The notes under the pieces are model-generated. The model made no database searches. It was given only the letters and a program-made list of their open reading frames with translations, and was not told where the DNA came from. A stretch of DNA of 64,000 nt, from contig JAGTJM010000005.1 of assembly GCA_020747015.1 (NCBI GenBank), positions 1,116,001-1,180,000 of the forward strand, given 5' to 3'. Below, one piece after another: positions 10,351-22,735 of this stretch (position 1 is its first letter; every line of letters begins with the position of its first letter). The translations under genes were made by a program, and so were the position numbers. Source of the stretch: Pyrenochaeta sp. MPI-SDFR-AT-0127 (lineage: Eukaryota > Ascomycota > Dothideomycetes > Pleosporales > Cucurbitariaceae).

Positions 10351-13300
10351 CTTGCTACTTTTTGAATCTGGTAAGCGAAATGTTTTGATAAAAATAATTG
10401 CTGAGAATGAGAGAGAGAATGTTTGGGAAAGCCAGCTAGTGTGTTTTTATATTGATGCACTTATCTTACCTCGCGGCACCAAGTCAGACCGCTCTTACTT
10501 TTATATGAACATCATGTATGCGGCCTCATGAGATTGAGTTCAGCTGGCCTGCATGATCGCTAAGTTGTTTCGTGTTCAAGCCTTTCCCAGGGCTGGAGCG
10601 CGCCACAATGTTCAGCTCCATCTTGGCAAGAGCTACATCAAGTAACTTCCCCTCTAATTTACATCTAATCTTCCACACATTAACATAAGATAGTTACCAC
10701 TTACAGCCATATGCTTGGTTCGTGGATACGTTAACCAATCTCAAGAGTCGGACACACTCCTCTAACGAACACTATATCAACCGAACCAGTCGCAGCGCGA
10801 TGCTGTAAGTACATTACGCTCGCTTCCCATGTGGTAGCGGCCTGCAGCTGCAAGATGTCTATCGAGATCTAGGCACCTCAGGTTGTTTGTGAGATGTCCC
10901 CGATTAACGTCAAAGGTGGCTTGTTATTGAACCTGGATCCCTGCTACGGAAGATTTTTCTAAGATCCGGCCAACTTACTGGTTGATGCTCATTATGAGGG
11001 AATGATTTAGTTTTTCGTAGAGCAATGTTAGCAATAAAATTATATAACCAGGCTGAGGAGTCAACAGCCAGAAAATGGTAATGCTTTCCAATCGTGGTGC
11101 TGTTCTGGAAGTGAACGTCACGAGGTTCTCATCGGACGTCCTGGATGGTGCGATAGATTAGGCCACCACTTTCAAGACCTCAGGTAGAGTGATTCTTTAG
11201 CAAGATTTCGACCACAAGTCAACCAGATATTTCAAATGTGATATCATACCTGAGAATAAACCAAAACTCAGCCATGCCATACCAACCAAACTGAACTCGT
11301 GGAGCAACATCTTTGTCTGTTGAGAATCAAACATATAGTATTAAACACTTGATCGATAGAATACTATAAAATCGCCCACGTACAGTCTATTTGTGAGTTA
11401 TAGAGCCTCCGAATGGATGGCTAGTGGCATGTCGTGCGCTTCAATGACATGGTTGCTGGCCAATAGAATGGTTAGTACGGCACAAATTTCTAAATCACAA
11501 TATTGTTGCAAGAGAGATTTCTCAATAGTGGAGAAGTGAGGAGGCTTTCTTTTAGCATAGAAGTATGTAGCGCGTTGTTAGCCTACTGTGGTTGTTTGAT
11601 AGTCGAGAAGCCCTGGACCTGCTATGAGTAGTGTACCCAATCCAGCTGTTTTCCGGAGTATCAAACCAAGTACCGATTCGATGGAAATCGAGTGTAAGAT
11701 CACCTGAAATTGCGTACTATAATTAGAATGTAGCAATCATGCCCCAGTCAGGGTAATCCATTGTATCGCCATATCATCTGTTCCTGAAGAATAACTCACT
11801 CAGACAGCCTCAAGAACAGTCTACTGTGGACGCTTTGGGTTCTTATACTCTGGTACATCATCAGCGGCATCGACACCCAGTAGTTGAGGGCTGCTTTTGA
11901 CTGATCAACTACTAAAGCATACTGACGCCGCATAATTTGACTCAAAGCACTTTTACCTCAGAATCTTGGCTCAATTCGCCGACTTCGCAGTCGTCTAAGG
12001 TTGAACATACGCCGATATATTACGTGAGGCAAAACTGAGAAGCAGCAACCTCAGTTTGCGTAGAGAAGTGATAGTAAGGAAACATCCGAGGAGTGAACTT
12101 GTAACGAATGACCAATTCGTGAGCGGTCAATGGTGTAAATCTGGCCCTTATCTACGACGAGGTCGGTGGCGGTTTCGGGTAGGCTTTTGTCCTCTACCTT
12201 CGAAACTTCTATGTGATAGAACGTATTGAATGTAATTTACGTAACTGTCTCTTACTCTCTTAGCTCTGTAGACACTTCTACAGCCAAGTCCGCAACTCCG
12301 CTTCGTTGTCATGCTCTATAATACAGTAATCTCGATAACCACACTGTTGGGTCGGCAGAACGTCGGCCGACCGTGAAAGGTATGTGCGGCTCACTCTAGT
12401 TGTGACAGGGGGTTCCTGCCTCTTGAGCAATTTCAACATACCGGCATTCAGGAAAAGCGTGATCTGTTTGGCTGGTCCTAATTCCGGCAAATCCGACTTG
12501 CTCAGGCCCTTACTTCTTGGTTGAGCAAGGTCTCTCACGTCTTGGCGTTCGCTCCCCGCACTTCCAGTAGCCGCTGAAATTGTCCTCGTTCATCGTTCAA
12601 TACTCACTGTAACCCAGCTGATGGAAAAAGCTTGAAATTAAGCAGTCATAGCGGTATGCGGCACTGTACCTTTGTTCAATGGGGAATACAGATCATTGCG
12701 GAGAGTATGTAGTCCTGATGTCTTTAGAAAACGTCTCCCTTGATGCATAGTGTACAACCACATGCAGTAGTGCCCGCAGAGACCCAATCAGCGGGTTAGT
12801 TGGGCTGAAAGTAATATAGCAGATTGGATCTTAGTCAATTATACTTAAACCTAGGTCTGAAGGGTGGCATAGCATGACTTCATCATCGCTTTCTCATCAT
12901 ATCCTACTGCGCAGAATACTCCTACTCACTTCACTACTTACAGCATATTCCAACGTTGGGTAAGGATCATGTTACCGCTAGACGTATGAACCGTTGTGAA
13001 GAGGATAACACGAGAATGTAATGTTTAAGTGGCCTTAGTAGGTTTCTGACTGCAGTGCAGACATGCTGCATGCCTGTGAGGCTGTACACGGGCATGTAGA
13101 AGTACCATGACGCAGGTCTGCTAGGATTTTCACTATAGCTGCGCCTCACAAGTCACCTTAGTACAGAGATTTCTCGTGATGATGCCAAAATTCTCCCGTA
13201 GAGATTACATAGCTCGTGTCCCCTCCAAGTTTCTTCCACTCATTTCATAGGCTATTGCTGAGAAGAGTGCATGGTGTGCAAATCAGAACTCAAAGGATCT

Positions 13301-13636
13301 GCTCCTGAACAACCCCCGAAGGCGGTCCGATTTCAAGCATTGAATGGCAGTCTGTAGTGGTAAGCTCAAAGCAAACTACAGGGTAACGACGCGTTGGCCA
13401 AATCCTCCGTTAGTGCTAAACGGATAGAAATCTGACATCTCGGATCTATTGCAGTGGCGGAAACGTCCCGCCGCGACAGGGTTCACCGTTAAAGTACCTG
13501 CGCTTCGTAGCGTCGGACATTATTAGATTTCCCCGACGTCTCTTGAGCTGACCCTGCCTCTCCCATCGCCCAAGAAAGTTTACGACAGGCAATTAAACTC
13601 TGAAAGTATGAAGCCGACTATATGCCGTCATTGATG
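10351..13636. other. long gene-poor stretch
   Basis: About 3.3 kb with no frame above about 105 codons and none that carries a recognisable domain. The longest (12278-12538, minus, 86 codons) could be a degraded gene piece but has no identifiable motif. No tRNA, 5S or LTR signature was found. The first ~100 bases are the promoter of the metalloprotease gene. Confidence 0.5.
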
Positions 13637-13644
13637 TATATAAA
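13637..13644 (+). promoter_or_regulatory. TATA box of the small secreted peptide gene
   Basis: TATATAAA about 100 bp before the ATG at 13740, followed by a CT/CA-rich leader, the usual arrangement for a strongly expressed fungal gene. Confidence 0.55.
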
Positions 13645-13739
13645 GACCTGATCCAGTTGATATCCTCAGCATCAGGGTCAATCTACAACTTCTACGACAA
13701 AGACTTACTCAATTCCAACTCTTATGCAATCCTATAGCC

Positions 13740-13975
13740 ATGAAGCTTAGCTCATTCGTCATTTCTTCTCTCCTCGCCGTTACCGGCCTCTGCCATCCTG
13801 TCGCTGTTTCTGACGCCGCGCTCGCAAATGACGTCCAAGTCAGTCAGCCGAAAGCACGCCAACTCCCTACAGATGACCAGTGCTGCTGGCGAGGGTAATC
13901 CTCCCGCTTTGTGAATAATATTATGGTACCTTATAAGCTAACATCCATCCCTCCCTTAGCTTTTGCAGGTGTTGA
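13740..13975 (+). CDS. small secreted cysteine-rich peptide precursor (effector-like)
   Basis: Two exons, join(13740..13894,13960..13975), 56 aa. The 65-nt intron has GTAATC at the donor, a perfect GCTAAC branch site and TTAG. The start ATAGCCATGAAG has good context. Residues 1 to about 22 form a signal peptide (MKLSSFVISSLLAVTG...). A polar middle part containing KAR, a possible processing site, follows, and the protein ends QCCWRGFCRC. Four of its five cysteines are in the last ten residues, and the intron is needed to create the final two. A mature peptide of about 16-35 residues with two disulfides is plausible. Such products are usually effectors, antimicrobial peptides or signals; the sequence does not say which. 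No homologue is recognised. Confidence 0.72.
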
Positions 13976-15256
13976 CTAGATAATAATTGAAGGTGTTTAA
14001 AGTATTGCTGGCGACAGTTGCGGTATTGCGGAGATAAATGCGGGGTGCTAGTGGCAGCCGTAGTGTGTCTCTAACTAAGATAAGAATATCTAGATAGAGT
14101 ACAATATCATAAATGTATTGAAAAGTTCCACCCTTTCTTATCGGAGCAGGCATATGGTGTCCAACATCGTTGCGATATTGGCGCAAACATGCCATCCTCT
14201 TCGCGATACGAAGTTCACTAAAATCAGTCCCGTACCGAGCGTTCCACATCTTTCGGCGCCTTAGTTCAAGTCACGCTTCGACAGTGGTTCTATGCTTCTC
14301 TGAATACGAGCAGTATAAGCCGCCCTGCCTAGACCTAGTGTCGTCTTCGTGTCACATTGCGGACATCTTCTGGACTGAAATCGAATAAAACCACCGAGTC
14401 TGCTATCCACTAGTAGAGATCTGGATTCAGTTCAGCATGCATACCGAAGATGCCAGCGATATAGTATGGAAGGTGAATTGTATTAAAGATCGTTTGTTGT
14501 ATGATCCTCGCGGCTTCCACAACGCGGTTTACCAGAACTGCGGTTGAAGTTTTGGCACCACAATTGAAAAACGCAAGCTGCCAGAGGTTAGATTTTTATT
14601 TCTTCGCGAGTGCCATTGCAAGCTTGTGATATGACTGGCGCATGCAATAACAGCGATGTGAATACGAGAGAGTTTTGATTATAAAAATTTAAATTCATTC
14701 CTCCCTCTCCGAGCAGATATCAAGGGTTGGAAAAGTGACGATGGTATTGCACCTATGAAACTGGGCGAGTCGTGACATTAAGACATGTCGATTGAAGCCT
14801 CACTTGAAGGGCGGCGCTTCTGCGCTACATCGACACATATCCAACCCTTCTGCACATCGGGACCGTCTGATAATCGATACAACAGCGGCGAGTCTCAGAT
14901 AAACGCCAGAGGTCGAGCTCTTGCGCGACGCGTATGGTAGTTGACACGTAGGCTCCATACGTTGAGTCGAAAATCTTTCATCACAATCGTAATTGCTCGC
15001 TTATCACGCGGCACTAGTCCGCATGATGTATTGCGCAACCTCTGAACTGAAATCAATGTGTTGAAAGAAGCAAGTAAACAAGAAAAGTGCACGGATGGAG
15101 CCAGTTCCAGGGTGTAATATTCCGGTCACCCCTCATTGTGCGGGCTGTGGTTTTTTAGGCAACAGTTTGCTGACAGAAGAGACTCTACTTAAAAGGAAAC
15201 CCGCGCTCACAATTGTTAAGACAAAAAATCCGGTCTGTGGTTTTACACCGAAAATC
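13976..15256. other. intergenic, no gene seen
   Basis: About 1.3 kb between the small peptide gene and the SIMPL-domain gene. Open frames are short and featureless. An in-frame extension of the downstream gene back to 15095 exists but reads as non-family sequence. Confidence 0.5.
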
Positions 15257-15979
15257 ATGTCGAAGCTCGAAATCCATGTGACTGGTACTGGCCACGTGAT
15301 CCACCGCGCCGAACGCGGCATTCTGGTCTTGCAAGCGCAGACCCAACAAGTAAATACTGCTGAAGAAGCATCCGAAATTGTAACTGCAACCGCGAACGAG
15401 CTACGCGCAGCCATCTCCCCTCACTGTCCCCAAGATGAAGCTACAGGACGAACCAAAGACGATGCTGCAATCTCGCACTACACAATGACGACTCTAGACA
15501 CCAGCAATCACCATAACACTCGGCGGGTAGATGGCAAAGACGAATGGTACTACACCTACTCTGCACGTGCAGAGTTCCATGTCAAGTTTGCTGATTTCAA
15601 TGTACTGGACGAGCTCGCTACGCAGTTCTCGGCTATGGCGAATGTTCGCATCCAGCGTATCACATGGCATCTTACTGATACGACACTCGACTCAATCAAA
15701 GGCGATGCTCGCAAGAAGGCGGCTCAAGACGCTTTACAGCGGGCTCGCGACTATGCCGAAGTCTTTGGTGGTTTCACCGCGCAAGAAGCGGTGAGTAAGG
15801 TGAAGGCGGTGGAAGTCAGGGAGGGCAACCGCTATCAGGAGGGTACAAGGCCTCAGCTGCATAGTGGGAAGATGCAACGACCCCAGGAAAGCAGGAGAAA
15901 AAAGGAGGAGCTGAGGTTTGAGTCCGAAGATGTTCGACTGCAAGTTGAAGTCAGCGGGAAGTTTGTCGTAGAGGTGTAG
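15257..15979 (+). CDS. SIMPL-domain (DUF541) protein
   Basis: Single exon, 240 aa from the ATG at 15257 (MSKLEIHVTGTGHV). The open frame reaches back to 15095, but the residues before this Met look unrelated, while the beta-strand LEIHVTGTG typical of the domain start follows it directly. The SIMPL domain (PF04402) fits the I.V.G.G opening, the regular alternation through FHVKFADFNVLDELATQF, and the helix DARKKAAQDALQRARDYAEVFG, which matches the conserved A...A...A..LG-like segment. A charged stretch (KMQRPQESRRKKEEL) precedes the last strand VRLQVEVSGKFVVEV. Bacterial relatives are periplasmic and mammalian SIMPL binds an IRAK kinase; the fungal role is unknown. No signal peptide is seen from the chosen start. 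Confidence 0.8.
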   Translation: MSKLEIHVTGTGHVIHRAERGILVLQAQTQQVNTAEEASEIVTATANELRAAISPHCPQDEATGRTKDDAAISHYTMTTLDTSNHHNTRRVDGKDEWYYTYSARAEFHVKFADFNVLDELATQFSAMANVRIQRITWHLTDTTLDSIKGDARKKAAQDALQRARDYAEVFGGFTAQEAVSKVKAVEVREGNRYQEGTRPQLHSGKMQRPQESRRKKEELRFESEDVRLQVEVSGKFVVEV

Positions 15980-18469
15980 AGATGTTCACTGAGCGGCTCT
16001 ATTCATCGCTGATTTACTGTCAAGTCAGCAAACGGAATGCGAGTCGGAGATGGGATGTCAGCAGCGATGATTGTGGTAGAATCAAGTGTGCCGAAAGCGT
16101 TGCGCATGCGGTCGGCTGGCTGACAGTCCCGATTGGCTGCTAGGCGGTAACATACTGCGTGCCCTTGGCTTGGAAATGCTCCTCGACCTTTCTAGTAAGT
16201 AGTGACTCACGTAGCTAGAAGGAAACGACATCTTTTGCAGCTAAGTAATCATTGCATAAGCATGTCAGCCTAGTCAGTCTTTGGGAGACGGAGAAGGGCG
16301 CGGACGATGGGGTTTGGCGATGGCAATAGAATTGTGAACGGATGCTATTGCAACAGAAAGTTTATCATATCTCGACGCGAAAGTATTGTCAACAAGGCTG
16401 AGTGCAAGGGGGCATGTGAAGGATGAAACAGAATACGGCGAGACAATTGCAGCTGTGAACAGTCAAGCGGTGACGTAGCCGAGAAGTGAAAGTATCGGCA
16501 GTGACGATGATTGGGGGGCAGGTGCATTCCTCCACCATCTCACCACACCGCTCGTATAATCCTGGCCTCGCAAGCCTTGAAGCGCAGCCTCACCAAGCTG
16601 GTCCAAACGTTCACCATTCGGTACTAGTTGCGCGTCGGTAAGGCTCATCAAGCGCACCAACTTCTGGGCAGCGACATCGTGGCCAACACCAGCACTGATA
16701 GCGAAGGACGTAGCGACTTGCTGGACGCCGCCCTGCCTTGGCAAACGATATCAAATGCACGCCCCGAGAGTTTGCGCAGCACTCCAGTGCAAAAGTGCAC
16801 TTGCAACACGAGGCATACGAAGTCCTTCAGTGCCTCGATTTCAGTGAAGGATCGCTTCAACATGTCAGCATGAAGTCCGAGGACACATGCACCAACGTTG
16901 TAACGGCAATGCCAATCTATCAGAGCAGCATACCTCAACGACGGCTGACTCGAATCAACCCTTGCACTCCTCGTCACTTGGAAGAGGCTCTCTCAACGTT
17001 CTAGAAGTCAGCTCACGTCTCCTCGCACGATTGGCCGCGGTGGGCAAAAGTACGGTGAGATTTTAGCCAGCTTGGAGGATTGCAGCTGGCTCACAGCACC
17101 GTTCCATAGGGCTGAATCCTACCGCTTACATGGCATCCAAATCACTATGGAGAACAAAGTCGAATGCGACTTCACGGTCGTCTCGCATCCCTAGCACGCT
17201 GGCTTCAAACGGCGGTACAGCCGTTACCGCTTCTTGACTCGCCGTGAGCCAGCTCACGGAAGAGCGCCACATCGTCTCTAACTTATGCAGGGACAGCCGT
17301 ATTCCCCGCCGCAAATAGCGACAGTGGTTCCAATACAGTGGACTGGCTGAGACATTAGGAGAGACTGGGTAACAATGTTGCCGATGATGAAAGCCGTTTG
17401 ACGATCCTTGCATGAAGTGTGGGGGACCAGTGCTAGGCTTATCGATAGGTAAAGGGCGGAACGGACGTAATCCATCACCTCCAAAGTCATCACGACCGCC
17501 CAGCGTCTTTGCCGTCGCTTCTATCAAACCCTTGGGGACGCCTAGAACCCGTTGATGGAAGATCATTGGAGCGCTTCAAGACGCCCACCATATTTGCGCC
17601 CGCATTGCGCTTGCTTCAGCTGATGAACCTAAAACTCCATACAGATACATCACCAAGTGTACGCCTCTCATGCTGCGGCACAAAAGCAAAATCGCCCCAG
17701 ATGCCCGCTTTGCCAGAGACTCGAGAACTTACACGTAACGTGTCACGGCTGCGGCCTCGTTCCATGGCAGATATGAGAGGGTTGTGATACTGTGTGCTCG
17801 GGACAAAACCAAAAAAAAAACGCATTGCAACGTCACTCCGGCATGCAGAGCAAGGTTGGCGAACCGAACCGCTCACCTCCATATCGCTGCCAGAGGGCGT
17901 GCGGATAGCAGAGCAAGAGGACAAGAAGTCGGTCAGGCTGCCAGCAGTAGTCGACTGGAACTGGCTAGTCCGCCGCCGCCAGGCGAATCGAGCATGGTGC
18001 ATGGGTCTCTCTTCCCGCACCCAAACGAACGACAAGCTCCGCACGCAGCACCGCTCGACGGCGCTGCAGCGCCATTCGTCCTCAGAGTGAGTCTGCAGCG
18101 CTACATGCAGGCCAAAGCAGCTGCAGCTGCATCTGCTCGCCGCCCTCTTTGCCTGTCCGCCTTTTCCTGCCTTGCGATCCCTCTCAGCGATGCCATCGGC
18201 GGCGCCGCGGAGCGCTGATTCGCTCATGGCTTGGGAGCGGGGGTCCCAGCGGCTGTGCCGAGCAGTGCCCTCGTGTCTGACTGCTCCACTCTTTTTCTCA
18301 CTGCGCTCGAAATACCACACCACGGGCATGAGCTCATCGAGCTTCGGCTGGGGCTGAAAAGTTCACTCTCTCATCCACATTCATTTATTAACCCATCTCT
18401 GCCCCCAATGGACGCCATACACCCTCAGCAACACGCCAGCCCCTTGTGTGCGCAAGACACCGCGTAACC
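15980..18469. other. no intact gene; possible broken coding tract on the minus strand
   Basis: Several overlapping minus-strand frames between about 16460 and 17790 read like protein but in different frames. Examples are LKRSFTEIEALKDFVCLVLQ near 16870, NGERLDQLGEAALQGLRGQD near 16600 and GIWGDFAFVPQHERRTLGDV near 17690. This could be an unrecognised multi-exon gene or a degraded one. I could not build a convincing spliced model or name a family. The last ~700 bp (17780-18469) is CT/GC-rich and is probably the promoter and leader of the calpain gene. Confidence 0.3.
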
Positions 18470-21400
18470 ATGGCTTCGAGCGGAACACACGACTTCATAA
18501 ACATCACGACTCCACATTCAAGAGCGCCCAGCATGGTCCAGGAAGCTCCAGCACCGGCGCCGCGTCCGCGCCTTCCTGTGCGGAAACAGGCGCCTCAGAG
18601 GAACATTGACGAGTTTTGGAACAAGTTCACCACAAAGCATCCCGGCAAGATCTTCACCATCCTACCTGATAACCTCTACGCGAAGCGTGCCGCAGCACAC
18701 GCACCCAAGGGTTCGATACCTGGTGTTAATGCGCTTCAATCCTATGAAGAGGCTCGCGAATCGTGCGCCAGAAAAGTCACAAAGATCGTCAGAGAGTGCC
18801 GGCGGCTGAACCAAAAGTACCGTGACCCTCATTTCGACATCGAAGCCGACTTCAAGCGGTCACAAGCTTTTCCAGATATTCCTTCTGATTGCTTGACCGG
18901 ATTAAACCAAGAACAGATTGACTTTCATCCTTTGTCAGTGAAGAGAGTCGAGGTACACACGATGCTCTTTTCCAATTGCCTAAGACTGACGCTTGAGCCA
19001 GGACATTTTCGACAACCCACAATTCTTTATAGAAGGAGCGACTGCCAACGACGTACGACAGGGCAACGATGGGGACTGCTGGTTCATGTCTGCGCTCGCT
19101 ACAATAAGCAATAAGGAGGAACTCATACAGAGAGTTTGTGTGGCGAGGGATGAGCAAGTTGGTGTTTACGGCTTCGTGTTCCACAGAGGTAAGCACTCGA
19201 CGATCTCCATCCTATGAATACGTGCTCATATCACACAGATGGTGAATGGATCTCTGAGGTAATCGACGACAAGCTTTACCTGATCAAGGAAGATTTCGAC
19301 GAGGCTAAGCTTGAGCGATATCATTGGCTAGAGCTGCAGAATCGCAAAAGCCCTGAAGAGGAATATCGTACAGTCATGCAGACTGGCTCACGGGCACTAT
19401 ACTTTGCCCAATGCAGCGATCCTAACGAGACCTGGTTACCTCTACTTGAGAAAGCCTTTGCCAAGGCGCATGGAGATTATTCTGCCATTGACGGTGGCTT
19501 CGTCGGTGAGGGTATCGAAGATCTTACGGGCGGTGTTACCTCAGAAGTTTTCGCTACGGACATCCTTGACAAGGACAAGTTTTGGCGCGAGGAGCTGATG
19601 AACGTAAACAAAACTTTCCTGTTTGGGTGTGGCCAGATGGGCGGAATTTACGGTCAGCGCAAGGGCATCCAAGAGAAACATGCCTATTCCATCATGGAGG
19701 CTCGTGAGATCGACGGCCAGCGCCTTCTTAAGCTGCGCAATCCTTGGGGCCGTACCGAGTGGACTGGTCGCTGGAGTGATGGGTCTGAAGAATGGACGCC
19801 TGAGTGGATGCAAAAGCTGAACCACAAATTTGGCGATGATGGTGTGTTCTGGATCTCGTATAAAGACTTACTCCGATCTTACCAACATTTCGACCGAACG
19901 AGGCTCTTCGGACCAGAGTGGACTGTGTCCCAACAATGGACAAGCGTCAACGTGCCCTGGAGTGTCGATTACCTTGACACCAAGTTTAAAATTCACCTCG
20001 CTCAGGCCGGCCCTGTTGTCATTGTACTCAGTCAGCTTGATGACCGCTACTACCAAGGCTTAGAGGGGCAGTACGACTTCAACCTGCAATTCCGCCTTCA
20101 TAAGGATGATGAAGAAGAGTACATCGTACGTAGCAACGGCACATACTACATGAAGCGTTCTGTTTCCACGGAGCTTGAACTTGAGGCCGGTAACTACACA
20201 GTGCTTCTCAAAATCAAGGCGACAAGAATTCCCGACAAACCTACACCTGATGAGGTCATTCGAGATACGTGCACCAAGCGCCGTGAAAAGCTGCTCTCCA
20301 CCGGCCTGTCGTACGATCTTGCACATGCCAAAGGCCACTTTAGAGCGCAGGAGAGAGAGAAAGCAGAGCGCAACAAGGAGCACAAGATGGAGCGTAGAAA
20401 GGCAGCGAAGAAGCAGTCTCGTGAACGCCGCAAAAAGCAGCAAAGGAAGATCGAGCTTCGCGAACAGAAGAAAGCTGCCAACGACAAGCGCAAGATGAAC
20501 CGCTCTGGAGATATGAGAGAAGTTGAGAGGAAGCTTCAGGACCTCTCTGGGCTCGGCATCAACGTTGAAGAAGAAACACGCTCTGGCGAAGATGACACTA
20601 AGCCTGTTCATCAAGCCGTTTCAAGACATCATCGCGCTGCTAGCACGGGCGCCATTCGAGAGCGCTCAGCTAGTCCGAGTGGTGGTTTTGGCGGTCGAGG
20701 AGGCTACCAAAGGGGTCGTGATGGATACAACGCTGCCCTGCCTGGAGCTCTTCAAGGCCGTGGTGGCTATAACCGCGAGATTCACGGCTCAGCCATGGCT
20801 GAAGCTCTTGCTCTTCAAGGTCGTGGTGGGTACAACCATAGCCCACAAACCTCTCCCGCTGCGCACAATCAAGGTTTCCAAGGCCGTGGAGGCTACAATC
20901 AAAATATGCCTGGCGAGCTTCATGGCAGGGGAGGGTACAACCAAAACTTGCCCGGTGAGCTCCAGGGCCGGGGCGGCTATAATGCTGAACTCCCCGGCGC
21001 CTATCAAGGTCGTGATGGATATAACGGCCGTGATGGGTATAATGGAAGAGATGGGTACAATGGACGAGATGGCTACAACGAAGGCCAGACTGCTGAATCG
21101 CCTGTGCCTACACCCCAAACTGATGAATTCCGCCCAGGAACTCCGTCGCAACGACCGTATAGCCCTCGCCCGGAACGACGATCACCAGCTCCTTCTCGCC
21201 GCGCTACCCTGACCCCTATTCCTGGCGTGCGACCAGGTATTCAAGTCACCGGTGGTCGAGGTGCCAGCATATGCTCACACCGTGCCCGTCAAGGTGCCTA
21301 CTCCCCAGACTCAATGTCTGAAGACTCATCCTGGGATTCAGAAATTGATGGCGCGGATTCTCTCGACTTGGGATTTGATGATGACGATGACGAAAACCCG

Positions 21401-21817
21401 CGCATATCCTCGGAGCGACATGCCCGCTATGTGATTTACAATGGCACGCGCTACCCATACATCGAAGAGGAGGATGAATTCGAGCGGGATCCTTGGAACG
21501 CCGTCTGTGTCCTTGGTCTTCGCGTCTTCTCCAAAGACAATACTGATGTTGCAATCGAGGTACACAATGGCGAAGGCGAGAGGAAAAAGAGGGGTGATGG
21601 CGACGATGCTAGTGTAGCTAGTATGGGAACTGTGCGCAGAAAGGAGAAAGAATTGGATGTCGATGATAGTGCCGCAGATGCGACAAGCCCATTGCGCACA
21701 AGAACGTCGGGCATTGAGGATGAATTGAAGAGCCGGAGCATAGAAGAGGAACTGGTCAAGAAAGTGGGCACAGTGCCAGCCGGACAGGAACTCGATAGAC
21801 AGGGAACACTATCGTAG
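18470..21817 (+). CDS. calpain-like cysteine protease with basic coiled-coil and GRGGYN-repeat tail
   Basis: Three exons, join(18470..18952,19002..19188,19239..21817), 1082 aa. The introns of 49 and 50 nt (GTACAC...CAG with GACTGAC branch; GTAAGC...CAG) keep frame, and the start GTAACCATGGCT is ideal. The calpain catalytic core (PF00648) has all three triad residues: Cys187 in QGNDGDCWF, His371 in KHAYS and Asn391 in LRNPWG. After the protease comes a C2-like beta domain (about 450-575), a lysine/arginine-rich helical stretch (about 590-650), a low-complexity region of GRGGYN/GRDGYN repeats (about 708-840), and an acidic, disordered C-terminus with a short conserved-looking segment DPWNAVCVLGLRVFS. 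Classical calpains cleave regulatory proteins in the cytoplasm in response to calcium. No EF-hand region is visible, so the control must differ. Not the PalB/Rim13 architecture as far as can be seen. Confidence 0.93.
20690..21090 (+). repeat. coding repeats: GRGGYN / GRDGYN units in the calpain-like gene
   Basis: The encoded protein has about eleven G-R-(G/D)-G-Y-(N/Q) units. The first are separated by 12-20 residues (LQGRGGYN, FQGRGGYN, LHGRGGYN). At 21004-21080 the spacing falls to none, with GRDGYN repeated in direct succession. The units recall RGG/RG motifs of RNA-binding and condensate-forming proteins. The tightly spaced DNA copies are near-identical and so prone to length change. Confidence 0.85.
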
Positions 21818-22735
21818 AAGGTGCATATTGGCGCCAAATGGCTGCACAAGTGGATGATAGGATTGAGTCAGTTCCAAAGCGCCTATAGATTGAAGAAGGT
21901 GGTCATATACAGCAACAAACAACGGCGTTCTTGCGGAGTTCGAACGGTTTTTGGGTAATACCCGTCAGTCACTACCAATGTAGATTCATCACATTGCCTT
22001 TTGTAATCTAATCAACACATGCTTTAATGACATACTGCATATGCTCTTTCCTTTTGGCCTTTGCGCTTGATATATGAACAATACTCTTTGATGTATATTT
22101 TACGATATGCTTTCGAATAGCCAGGAGCTACTCATGCAAACATCCATCTTCGTCACAATTTCTGCCTTCCGCTGCCTGCATTTGAACGATCCTCCTTTGT
22201 ATCTAATGACTTAGATGTCAAAGGCCTGTATGTGGGGTGCTTTCGTCTCTGGGTGGGCTCTTCGTTCATGAAGAAACGACAGCACGGTCGGAGCTCTCTT
22301 CGATGCGGAATTTCAGATGAATGGGCGGTCTGAGAGATGAGTTGGACGTCACTTTGTATAGTCTACATCGGCATAAGAAGCGTTAATTTGGAATGCAATG
22401 AGCATCATGGGTGGATGTTTCAGTCTTGCAATCTACGCCTGCTTTAAAATATGAACCCTCTCGTAAAGTTGTGATGATCTGAGTGAAAGTTTGCGGTATG
22501 GATGCTACGGCCTCCTGTCACCGAGTCGCCACAACAACGAGGGCTTGCTGTGAAAGGGTATCAAACAGGAATCGTGAAAGCTGTTGTTGCTTTTGTCCAC
22601 TTAAAAGAAAGCGTATCCTATCCAAAACTCCCCATAACCACTTAACTCTCCTCACTCGTTCAACCTTATATTTCAATCAACCTCAAATTTTATTCAACTT
22701 TGAATTATAACCAAAAAATCCAAACTATAACCAAT
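21818..22735. other. intergenic between calpain-like gene and hypothetical gene
   Basis: 3' region of the calpain-like gene and 5' region of the next gene. The final ~120 bp before 22736 are AT-rich with CT/CA tracts, as in fungal leaders. No separate gene is supported. Confidence 0.5.

Noticed and set aside
15095..15256. 54-codon N-terminal extension of the SIMPL-domain gene
   Set aside because: The extra residues do not match the family and the internal ATG at 15257 begins exactly at the domain.
17616..18329. 237-codon minus-strand frame upstream of the calpain-like gene
   Set aside because: Most of it lies in the GC-rich calpain promoter and leader; composition (Arg/Ser/Cys-rich) is typical of a chance frame. 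Only its end (GDFAFVPQHERR) looks protein-like, and that is noted under the gene-poor region.
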